Origin: Pseudopyrenochaeta lycopersici
Lineage: Eukaryota; Ascomycota; Dothideomycetes; Pleosporales; Pseudopyrenochaetaceae
Direction of reading: 5' to 3'
Length of the DNA stretch: 64,000 nucleotides
Assembly (NCBI GenBank): GCA_003313425.1
Contig: NHZP01000017.1
Coordinates: 930,001-994,000, forward strand
Shown here: positions 35,641 through 45,665 of the stretch, one piece after another
Numbering within the stretch: the first letter of the stretch is position 1
Layout: each line of letters starts with the position of its first letter
The notes under the pieces: model-generated
Database searches by the model: none
Seen by the model: only the letters and a program-made list of their open reading frames with translations
Told to the model about the DNA's origin: nothing
Position numbers and translations under genes: made by a program

Positions 35641-36900
35641 GTAATATGCATAGCCAAACGCTAGTGTGACCACGTGCTGACATGATGGTGCGACGGCACA
35701 CCAGTAGGCTAAAAATGTAGAGCTACAGGCATAGATAGTGAATTACCATGCTTGTATCATTAGTTCAGAGCTTCAACTGAAGTCATCGCATATTAGTATC
35801 CGTAGTTTCTGATTAGCGCGGGCTTTTGTCTGGGGATCAAATAGTCTAATGTAAGCGTCGTTGTAGCCAGATTCAGACAAAGTGGAAACCCATCCAGGAG
35901 TTGGGTACATCATCCAGTTACTTCGATGGGTGGAGGCAGGCCAGACTATCATCAGGTTCAGATGACTACGCACCGCTTGCTAATACACACTCAATAGCAA
36001 TTACCATCTTACGCTTTACACTAGCATCTCGATAGTCTCGGCAATCATCCTTGCCTACAAGGACGCTAAAAGAGCTAGGCAAACAATAAGGTTTTACACA
36101 TGCATATTAGTCTGCAGATTATAAATGAGATTATAGGCGTAAAGCTTTCCATATTCCCTGCTTTACTTACAATAGTATTTGCTGACCGCCTTAATTAAAG
36201 GTGTGCTTCCTTAAGGTACCTGCTGGGTCCGTTGCTACTACTTATATCACTTCCTATCACTACTGTGCTGGCACCCCTGTAACACCACCAACTATGTATT
36301 TGGCTACAATTAGTGTTGTAAACTTAGGAGTGTTAATTATAAATAATGCAGGGTCATCATAATAGCTATGATGAAGTTTAGTTGCAATCTTTAGGTGTTA
36401 GCACAAGTCCGGCATATATGCGCAACACAATTAATTAGTTGCCGGTTTTAGACGATTTATACCAGTAACGTTGGATAAATGATTAGATATATGTCAGCAC
36501 TTCTGATTAGAGCATACGTTAGGGAGGGACTACACGAAGTAGCAATCGCGTGTAAATCAGTCCACAGATCAGGCTACACAGCTTTCTAAGCAGTCCTAAG
36601 CAACCCTATTAGATCCCTCGACGTGTATAGAAACTTTGCATGTGTTGCGATAGACAGAAGAAGTAATAGTAGCGGCCCTGTCTTGGTTAAGGCTTCTCAT
36701 CACGATGAAGACCGCGTCTTCGTGGATCAGGTGGGCAGGTAACTACGCGACTATAAATCTGTGAAGTGGCACATGGATAGACTTAGAGGTGATCCTGATA
36801 AATAGCTGAGCAGGTATTTAGAAATTCTAAGGCGCCTACAGGCTCTAATACTGCTGCAACGTCTAAGCACCTATAATTCTGTCTATTATAGCGGTTGTTC
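35641..36900 (-). mobile_element. Pogo/Fot1-type DNA transposon relic
   Basis: An AT-rich stretch, full of TA steps and stops. On the minus strand, pieces of a DDE_1 (Pogo/Fot1/Tigger) transposase can be followed across frame changes: KDDCRDYRDASVKRKM near 36050-36005, then VIAIEC, then IVWPASTHRSNW, PTPGWVSTLSESGY and FDPQTKARANQKLRILICDD at about 35960-35775. The last includes the conserved LICD catalytic region. At least one frameshift (near 35967) and many stops are present, so it is dead. The supported part is 35773-36150; the outer limits are set by base composition, and I could not find terminal inverted repeats or a TA target duplication. The mutation pattern fits RIP. Confidence 0.7.
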
Positions 36901-36930
36901 CGTTACGAAGGAATGCACATTAGTCTGCTT

Positions 36931-39763
36931 TCATACAGAAGGTTTAGGAGGTTGTGCTTCGATGGCCTTTGCTCCATCAGTCCCGCCCTCAAGGGCTGGA
37001 AAGCTGGTCAAAGGCGCGTTGCGGGCGTCAGGAGCCAGCAAGTTAATGCTGTCGGGTTGTGTTCCTTCCGCTAAACCTGTTTCGCGCAGGGCGTGGTCGA
37101 CTTCTTGGATATCGAGCTGCTCTGGCTCTTCCAAGTTCCGAATCGCACGATCCAAACGATCCTCCATTGTAGAGATCGAAGGAACAGCAGGCCGGAAAGC
37201 AGTCGCCTGCTGTCCTGATCTTTTTATTTTCCTTCCACTGGACTCGTTCCTCGGGCTCGGCACCTTCGTCACAGGCAGTGTTTGTGCACTCGCTTCTGTG
37301 ACCTTGTCCACCAACGCGAAGCAATTCCTTGCGAAAGCTTTCAAACTGACATCATCTTGTAGCAAAACATCACCAGCTTCTTTGCCAGCAGCATAGAATA
37401 CGCTTAACGCGCCTCCTTTCACGCCCAACTTCCCAGATTGTAAAGTACTGAAAGAAACGTCGGTGCCACTGAACTCGCCTGTGACTGTTTGCCTGAATTG
37501 GATGCCCGAGAAGAGGTATGTGACGGTACACATACCCTTCGCATCCGCTGGGTAGCCTGGAATGGTCCATCTAGGAATCTCGATACGCAGTGATGGCGCA
37601 CTTAAGCGACCGCCGCTCTCGATATTGGCCGCAACAGCGTCAGTCCATGCTCGCACATCTTTATCATTGTGACTCTTTCGGAACCTCAAGCGCCCATAGC
37701 GAAAGAACCGGATATCTGCCGCTTTATCTGGAAGGATAACATCGTGAACATGCTGCTGAAAACCAAGGCTAAGTTTATGAAGCGTAGCTTTAGCCCCATT
37801 ACGGCCGGTACGCATCTGTATGTGAAGGGTTGGGAACATCTGTCCAGGCTTGAATTCCGCTTGTTCGGGGGCAGCAATAAAGTCGTAGAGTAGGGAGGGC
37901 GATTGCATGCGAGCGGTAGCCGAAAAGTCAGGTGAGGTGAGGAGACTGGAAAGACCTGGAAAGTTAGGTAAGAAGGGTGCCTGTGAGGGTGAACTAGTCA
38001 TATTTTCAACCGCCGTGCTAGCCTCCGCATTTTCCAAGGGAAAGAGAATCTGGCCTATTTCGGCTGAGAGTTTGTACTCCGGATCGGGCGTCCAATTGCC
38101 AACCTCTGCTGTCGGTTTGGAGGTGTCGTCTGCAGGGCGGTGTATGCTGGCCACGATCCGGTTGATCAGACCATGTGGGATGTTTAATATCTGTGCAGGT
38201 TCCGTTGTCGGTTCGTCGTGCTTTTCTTGGTCTTCAATGATTTGAGGCTCAGCAGTTCTTGAGATTGGCAGGCTCCAGCGACCCAAGTTCAGATCACGGA
38301 ACGCGTGGTCAAGTGAATTCGCCTCCTGGAAGATGGGCAGCAGGTAGCTCGATTTCTTAGTAGCATCTAATTTCTGTGTGTCTGTTGTGTGGGTGGTCGA
38401 GTCCTGGAGAGGTAGGATTCTGACAAGCGTCCGCTCTGCTTCCTCGACAGCGCTCTTGTCGAAGCCTCTGATCATCAACTTTGTCAATTAGCGCAGTTTT
38501 TGATTGGACCCATGTTTGAAGACCTACCATGTTCCCACTAGCTTCTTGTATGCTCGTGCGAGTTATCTTCATGACCATATCGAGATCGGCTTGGGAGTAT
38601 AGCGAAGTCAACTTCAAATCCTTGGGCACCTTCTCATGCGCCAGTAGTGGGATCCAGGGCTTGAGTTGCAGCCGCTTCGCCTCTGTGTTCCGCAGGGCTT
38701 CTTCGACGTCGTTTGCAGCGTACTCTGCCGTGTTCTTATCCGCTGTGATGCGAAGGACATTGTCTTTCTTGAAAACCTCTAGTTTGGCTCTCCGAATCCG
38801 CCCGACCTTATTGAGCAACGTTTCGTTGTCTATATTCTAGGTTAGCATTCAATTGGCAGCTGATTTCGACTCGGCAAACATACCTCCAGCATTCAGTAGC
38901 GTCACCTGCCATGGCTTCAGCGATAGCTCGAGCTCTCCTGGTGCCTCGATCTCTTCCAATAGAACAAGATTCCAAACGTCCCGAAGGATGCGATCCACTA
39001 GCAGCTGCTTGCTGACAGCCTTGCGCTTTGATCGGAAATGTTTGAGGTCGAGTCCGGGTAGACGTTTGTAGATGGCAGTAATGCCGGGCTGCCAATCAGT
39101 GCGTTCAACTGGGCGTTTGGTGGTGCCTTTCTCTCCCTTCAAGCCATCAATGACCTCCTTGTAGACCTTCTCTTCCTGGATATTCTTCGCCACCGAGTAG
39201 AACGCCGACAGTTGCTGTTGGGTGAAGCCATCCGTGAGAAGCCTGATGAGCTTTACAAAAGTTGTCTGGGTAACGTATTGCGGCTCATTGGCGTCGACGT
39301 GGGTCTTTGGACGCAGACTCTCGATTTGCTTGTTTATTTCCTCTGGTGTAAGGTCTCGGTCTTCCTGCAGTGAGACGTGGATATCCGGAACCCCGAGGAT
39401 TCCGACCTTCTCAGGCAGCGTGACGGGTTCTTCTGGTGTGGCATCTCCAACTTCCCTCAGGACGAGAATATCAGCATCATCACCCAACCGCTTGATGCCT
39501 CCCAATTTTGCACTCGTCTCCCTGATAACCTTGCCCTTCCGCCTTCGTAGCCGATTAAGCGGTTGCACTTCCTTTGTTATTCTTGGCCCGGATTGCTGCG
39601 CCTGCGACAGCGCCTCCAATTCGTCTGCGCCATCGCGGCGGCGTGCGGACGTGGAAAAGTTCGCGCGAGAGATGGGGCGGGTGTAGGCTGGAAGGCGCGA
39701 CCGCCCGAGCTGGAGTTCACATCGTAGGCATACAAATGCACTGGGGGTACGAGGCACAAGCAT
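36931..39763 (-). CDS. SLS1: SLS1-like mitochondrial inner-membrane protein
   Basis: Three exons, 39763-38884, 38829-38528 and 38478-36931, with introns of 54 and 49 bp, give 909 residues. Residues 1-45 are a mitochondrial presequence (Arg/Ser-rich, no acidic residues in the first 30, ending near NFSTSARR). The rest matches fungal SLS1: an N-terminal region with TFVKLIRLLTDGFTQQQLSAFY, then two or more KH-like nucleic-acid-binding repeats (for example ADKNTAEYAANDVEEAL), and a long C-terminal part. In yeast SLS1 sits in the inner membrane and links mitochondrial transcription with translation of membrane subunits. No strong transmembrane helix is obvious to me, so membrane attachment may be peripheral here. 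The start at 39763 is the only ATG that begins directly with a presequence. Confidence 0.8.
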
Positions 39764-39992
39764 AAGGAAGAACAGGAGCAGAGTCAACGTGCATGAGCGA
39801 TGAGGACATGCAATGCGCAAGCGTAGTGAGGTGTGCAACCAACTTTCCAGACCGCCTTCAGCCCTACCCTTTCTGCCACCGCGCATTCACGTGCAGCGCG
39901 TCAGTTTCGAGTTGCCGCGACGATGGAAAAAATCATTGTGAAAGTGGTGGGATTGGGGTCAATTCACATTAATTTGCTTTTGGTAAGAGCGA

Positions 39993-41227
39993 TCAGACGG
40001 GACGCCGCCAACTACACAAGTCCTCCCGCAAATCGAATTCATCCACCTCATGGTGCGGACGATGTCGTTTCCGCGCTGCCTCAGCCTTCAGCTGAGATGC
40101 CTGCTGCTCTAAACTTCCCCGGCCGCGTACATTGGGAGAGTTCGAAATCATGTCCCCTGGGCGCAGCGTCTCATGCGACTTGCGGTGTGCGCTGCTGCTC
40201 CCACGCATGTGTCTTGACTCGCTTTCGCTCACAGATCCGCTGCTGTCACCTCCTAGAAAACGTGCGCCTATGCTTCGTTGCGGCTGATGCGAATATGGTT
40301 TCTCTCGATCACCCCAGCCGTCTCCACCCGCAAAGATGTCCTCTATACATTCGTCTGCTTTGAGCTCGCCAGGTTGCGCTGACCAGTACGCGGCGAGAGT
40401 GCGTCTGTACATATCCTGGAGTTCGCCAGTCTCACGAGATTTGCTTGACAAAGACGATGCAGCTGTTGCAGGTTAGGTATGAGTCCTGAAGTGGCATGGA
40501 CGATCCTTACCACCAGAGTCCTCCAGCTCGGCCTGCTCTCCTGCCATGATGCCCGCGATGCCGCTGAATACTTGTGCCGTCTTCAAGGCAGGCGCAATGA
40601 AGTTCTTGTCGCCCTCTGTTTGCCTCATGTATATCCCCAACTTGAGCGTGCTGTTGATCTTGCTGTCTTGCATGAGGTACCTCCTCGTCACGCCTGGATC
40701 CTCATCCTGTGCAACCGCCATCTCGCTCTGCTCCACATACTCTGCCAGATTGAGCTTCACGTGTCCCAGTGTTATCCGCTCGCCTCTGCCCGAGCCTCCG
40801 CCATATTCTTGGATAACTTCAAACTCGGCGCAGCTTTCTTGTAGCATGCCGTTCTTGTCCACGGTGAGCCGGACGGGCAGCGAGACATCGTAGTTATAGA
40901 CGACCTTGTGGTCTCTGACCGGGCAGCTTTCAGTCCGGCCGCGGTGTTCGGCAGCCGTCGAGTGCGAAAGATGCCATTTTATAAACGAGGTTCCCGAGAC
41001 GAGTGGCACGTTGTTCAGGTCAATAATCTGCTTGGCATCAGTGTTTCTGTGATGCGCCAAACCAGGACGGGGGCCGCACTCTCAGGTGAAGTTCAAACTT
41101 TGGCTGCACACCTGTCAGCTAAAGACGATCCCTGCGTAGCCTGGGATTTCCTTACACGTCGGTTCTTGGGCACTGGCACAGTGAGCGTGTGAGCCGCGAA
41201 AGCGACGGTACGCCGGAGCGGAGACAT
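39993..41227 (-). CDS. NT-C2 domain protein (EEIG1/EHBP1 type)
   Basis: Four exons, 41227-41156, 41103-41080, 41027-40511 and 40462-39993, give 360 residues. Introns are 52, 52 and 48 bp. The second exon is only 24 nt (PKFELHLR), needed to start the C2 fold, and is flanked by good splice and branch signals. The N-terminal C2 domain spans about residues 20-170: IIDLNNVPLVSGTSFIKWHL, then the conserved V.YNYDVSLPVRLTVDKNG and the HVKLNLAEYV strand. After residue 205 the chain is Ser/Arg-rich and probably disordered, ending in an acidic EVDEFDLREDL. Proteins with this domain link membranes to actin or endocytic traffic in animals; the fungal role is little known. It shares a 226-bp divergent promoter with the Tad1 gene. 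Confidence 0.8.
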
Positions 41228-41453
41228 GGCTCACCAAAGGCTTGCATGATGGAAGAGAGAAAGGCAAGCGTGATATGTAAGGACAGCGGCGTATTAGTGG
41301 TGCTGAGGGTACGACAGGGTAGCCGCTATAGAGTTCCGCAGGAAGGATGCTCTGGAACGGTGAGGGTACGAAGGGAGACTCGCTTCCCCGCCGCCTCCGA
41401 GAGTCGACCTCGTATAGCTCCACAATACATATACAACTTCAACATTCATTGCA

Positions 41454-43047
41454 ATGGCTCCAGATGCGGACGCCATCGCCGACTGCGTTCTTTCGACCTT
41501 TGATCAGCTTCCAGATAAGCGCAGACCACGGCCCCGCAATGACGGATCCAGGGAGTGGGTGCCTCTCGCCGGAATTGTCTTATCTAAGGGTAACTACTCC
41601 AAATGCATCCGCGTTGCTGTAGTCGCTTATGCTTATAATCTAGCGAAGGCGATAGGCTGTCATGCGTCTCCCTAGGGTAAGCATTATTATTTTCCGCTTG
41701 AGATCGACGTGATGCGCCGGCAGGTCTTGCTCCATCTTGTCTAGCAATATAATTGTGGTAGTACACCCGTACAGCCTTTGAACGGGTGCTTCCGCAATCT
41801 GGCTCATTGTGGCCACATATCGTAAAAGCTGTCGCAGACCATGTATAGAAAGTGGGCGCACAGCAAATGTCGTAGGGTAGCTAGGTCACGATGAACGTGG
41901 CGTAGCTAGAATCGCGAGTGGAGCTCACAAGACAGCTTACCTCGTTCAAAGGCATGACTGACACGCCCACAGAACTGGCATGAAATGTCTCCCATCCAAC
42001 AAATTACCACTCGCACAAGGAAACATACTACACGATTGGCACGCTGAAGTACTCGCTATAAGAGCTTTCAATCGCTTCCTACTGGACCAATGCCTGTTGA
42101 TATCAACAGCACCATATCCAGACTCAGACTTTCTACGGCAACGGCTAGCTCAAGAACGTTCTGGCCATGAACATCAGCCTTTTACCCTCAAAGAGGATGT
42201 TCAAATCCACATGTACTGCTCCGAAGCACCGTGTGGAGATGCAAGCATGGAGCTCGTCATGGACGCACAAGAAGATGCTACACCATGGACTAGTGCACCA
42301 CCCACTATACCACTGACCTCTCAAGGCGCAGAATCTTTGGGTCAAGGCGTAGGAGCACTTCGAGGACGCTCCAATTTCTCCCTCCTAGGCGCCGTGCGGT
42401 GCAAGCCTTCACGCCCCGACGCTCCACCAACAGTTAGCAAGTCCTGCACGGATAAACTCGCACTCAAGCAAGCTACCTCACTTCTCTCTTCAACAACATC
42501 CCTTCTCGTATCCCCAAGGAACGCCTACATCCACTCCCTAATCCTACCCACATCACATTTCGTCCCCTCAGCTTGCGAACGCGCCTTCTCCCGCTCAGGC
42601 CGCCTTGCAGGTCTCACCGACTCATCAACAGGTAGCTGGAAAGGTGGATACCACTTTCAGCCCTTTCAAGTCAAGCCTACATGCCGAGAATTCGCGTGGA
42701 GTCGTCGGAGCTTAGGGCAAGGCGAGAAAGCAGTGGCTAGCAACCTAAGCGCAGTTTGGACACCTGGCTGGCAAGAAACATTGATCGGTGGTGTACTGCA
42801 GGGCAGGAAACAATTAGATCCCAGAGGTGCCAGTAAGATTTGCCGGACTGGTATGTGGAAGGTGGCTCTGCAGATCGCAGCGTTCACTGGCATCCCGATG
42901 CTCGTCGAGGCTTTGAGCAAAGCGACGTATAAGGAGATGAAGGAGGCTAAAGCATTAGACGAGAGGAAGAAAGTAAAAGAAAATGTGAGAGATGACGGGT
43001 TGAAAGGTTGGGTTCGAAACACGGGAGATGATGAGTTTAGTATTTGA
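41454..43047 (+). CDS. TAD1: tRNA-specific adenosine deaminase Tad1
   Basis: Three exons, 41454-41589, 41649-41676 and 41973-43047, give 412 residues. The middle exon is 28 nt and supplies DRLSCVSLG, which joins IVLSKG to TGMKCLP as the family requires. The second intron is 296 bp, far longer than its neighbours. The enzyme converts adenosine 37 of tRNA-Ala to inosine. The zinc deaminase site is complete: HAE at 78-80 (zinc ligand and proton-shuttling Glu), PCGD with Cys at about 142, and SCTDKL with Cys at about 213. GNILHDWHAEVLAIRAFN is the strongest signature. Acts in nucleus or cytosol. The start ATG lies 226 bp from the divergent NT-C2 gene. Confidence 0.85.
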
Positions 43048-43172
43048 CGACGCCTTACAATCTTGACACCTTAACTAGGCAATCTTGATATATCAAAACA
43101 GGCATACATATAAATGCAAGCCCTCCACACCTTCAAATATCAAACTTCACGCACCATGTCGCTTTTATATAT

Positions 43173-44657
43173 CTACAGCACATCTTTAATGCCGCTCTCG
43201 CTCGCAATGAAGGCCCCCCATGCACCTACTCTCCCCTCCCACCGATCACTAAGAACCTCCAACACACTCACCATCTGAACACCCCTCGTGTTAACCACCC
43301 CCCTGCTCCCTTGCCCGTCGCCCCCATCGCTGTAAAACACTCGAGCATCCAACTTGCTCTTCGGCATTCTAGTCACCATGAACCCCACATCTACATACCG
43401 AGCAAGCACATTCATCAGGCTCGGCAGCGCGATGCAGCTTGCGAAGATGGAAGGTGACGACGGTGGCGGCTGTTGAGGTTTCTGTTGAGGTGGCGCCGGG
43501 TGTCCTGGGGTCTGGGGCGCATGTCGTGCCGGGGAGGGCGGACGTAGCGTGGTCGTGGGGTTCGCGAGGATGGTGTGTAATTTGTGGGCGCGCGTTAGGT
43601 GGGCGAGGCTTTGGAGGAAGGTTGATGCTAGGGCGTTTGCTAGAGGGAAATTAGAGCAAAGTTGGGTGATGGTGGGGAAGGACGAAACGGACCTTGAACG
43701 TAGTCTTTCTTGAGGAGGGGGTTGAGGATTTGGGCAAGGTTGTCGATGAGTATGAACTTTATCTTTACAGGACCTTCTTCCCCACTAGTTGAACTTTGCT
43801 CGTCTTGGTTGCGCTCTGGCTTTGGTGGAAGCTCAGGTCTTGACTCTTGGACAGCAGGTGCAGATTTGACGGGGGCCTCCGAGGCAAATAACATTTCATC
43901 GTCTTCTTCATCCTCGCTATCTGCAACGAAAGTTCTCCTAGGCGGAGAGTCTGCAACTGCCGACTCTTCTTCCTCAACGACTACACTCTCCTTTGCTTCT
44001 TCCTTCGTATCCGCAGCGCTTCTGCCCTCGAGCCCGTCTCTGATCTCGCCTATTGCCTCGCTTACGCCAACGAAGTCGAAGACGCGCATGATCTTCACGC
44101 GGTCAAGGACTTTGGCTGCTACATCTTCGACCTTGACTTGGGCGCCAGGTTCGGCATTAGTTCTTTTCAGAAACGAGAGTACGTCAGGGTTTCGTTGCAG
44201 ATGAATCAAAATAAGCGTGTAGAGGCGTGGAATGTCAAAGTTGCCCGTTGTATCAATGACAGCAGCTGTGGAGTACTCGTACTTGAGTAAAGAGTTCACA
44301 AGCAGTGTTTGACAAACCTGGCCTAGTCAGCATCCATCCTCCATAGTAGACGCCCGTATGGACTCATCAATCAGCAACACCAGGAGGAAAATGCGTAACA
44401 CTCACCTCGTTCCCACCAGCGCCAGCTTCAAAACTCCCACTCACAATCTTTCCATCCTCCAACCCCCCATCCAGCGCATCATCCAAGCTCTTCACACCTA
44501 CACCCAATAGACTCGCTCTGTCCCGTCTCCTCTCCAGATTAACACCGCAGACATCTTCAACCAGCTCATCAAGCTCTTCATCACTAAGCAGCTGAGCAGC
44601 AAGCAAAGGTTCGGCCGGTCTCGCACCGAAATGATCGAGTGCTTGCGACGCAGCCAT
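43173..44657 (-). CDS. Rad51/RecA-fold paralogue with atypical Walker A
   Basis: Three exons, 44657-44406, 44317-43693 and 43639-43173, with introns of 88 and 53 bp, give 447 residues. SLDDALDGGLEDGKIVSGSFEAGAGGNEVCQ (about 57-87, shown by its key parts SLDDALDGGL and EAGAGGNEVC) lines up with the Rad51-family start of the ATPase core. The Walker A motif should read GxxxxGK[ST], but here the invariant Lys-Ser/Thr is missing. Walker B is present as KFILIDNLAQIL. An acidic, low-complexity insert (DSEDEEDDE) splits the core. Rad51 paralogues help load or stabilise Rad51 at broken DNA; those without ATPase residues act as structural partners. I place it near the RAD51D/Rdl1-type paralogues only tentatively. 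The 3' end faces Tad1, 125 bp away. Confidence 0.65.
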
Positions 44658-45665
44658 ACGTGGATCTGGCGCCTGCACGAAATGAATTAATAGACCGTTT
44701 CAGCAGCGCGTACAAGGCCGTGTGGAGTGAAGGCGTCCGACCTAGCCCCGCCACGGCTTCTGCCAACAAATAGTCTGTTCGACCAAATGCGGCAACTGGT
44801 CCAGACACACACACATACACACATGCACATACATGAACAGTCGGCCACCCACGCACGACTCGCAGAATCGTGGCGCCTGCAAGCAGGACACAGACGGGCG
44901 CGGGGGATCTGTCGAGGATCGCCGAACAGCGCTCCGAGTAGGTCCGATCGGGAAGATCGGTTTCCGGTGTCTTGGTGCGGCGTAAGGGGGTGGGAAGCTG
45001 TCAGGTACCAGGAACGCGGCGTTCAGCTCCGGCGAATGGGATTGGAAGCTGGGGTGTGGCTGCAGAGGGACAGGAATGCCCTTGAACACCGACTCGTTGG
45101 GCGGGCAGAAAGAAGCGTGCCCCTGTGACGTCTTCAACAAAAACACCGGAGCTGGTGGGGACTGGAGCAGACGCCAGAAGAAGGCCGGTCACGAGGAAAT
45201 CCATTATTCACTTGTAGCATGAACACTCTGCAAGCCTAATGTTTGATTGAGCTGCATATCCTCATCCGCCTCTCTCTACTAACACATACTGTTTGAGGCA
45301 ATACTACCATTTTGGTTCCTCGCAATTAACATTCCTATAGGAGAATAACCAGAAGACCCCCGTATGCCCTGTGGAGCGCCTTAATCCAGCCCAGATGACT
45401 TGACCCAATATACACATGAGTAGTATCCAGACCTTCTGCCCCGATATCCAATTACTCCGGCGCCAAAATAGGAGAGCACATGTCCTGCAAGGAATGTGTC
45501 TGACGATAGAAGTAGAGACGCGTCCAGACGGTGCCGGACGGCGTTGTGGCTTTTTGATGATAATTCGTTGAGGATGTTTGTCACCATGCCTGCAGGAGCC
45601 CTGGTTCTGCCTTGCCAGTCTGTACCGTGTCGCAAAACTGTGATTCCGCTAGAATTGTGACTTGC
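44658..45665. other. intergenic, 1 kb
   Basis: Contains the promoter of the Rad51-like gene, an AC-rich microsatellite and the 3' flank of Pal1. No gene supported. Confidence 0.5.
44805..44834 (+). repeat. imperfect AC/CA microsatellite
   Basis: A run of AC and ACAT units (acacacacacatacacacat...) of about 30 bp in the promoter region of the Rad51-like gene. Confidence 0.8.

Noticed and set aside
41590..41675. Read-through of the first Tad1 intron (NYSKCIRVAVV)
   Set aside because: It resembles the expected sequence by chance but ends in a stop and gives no donor in the right phase to reach TGMKCLP.
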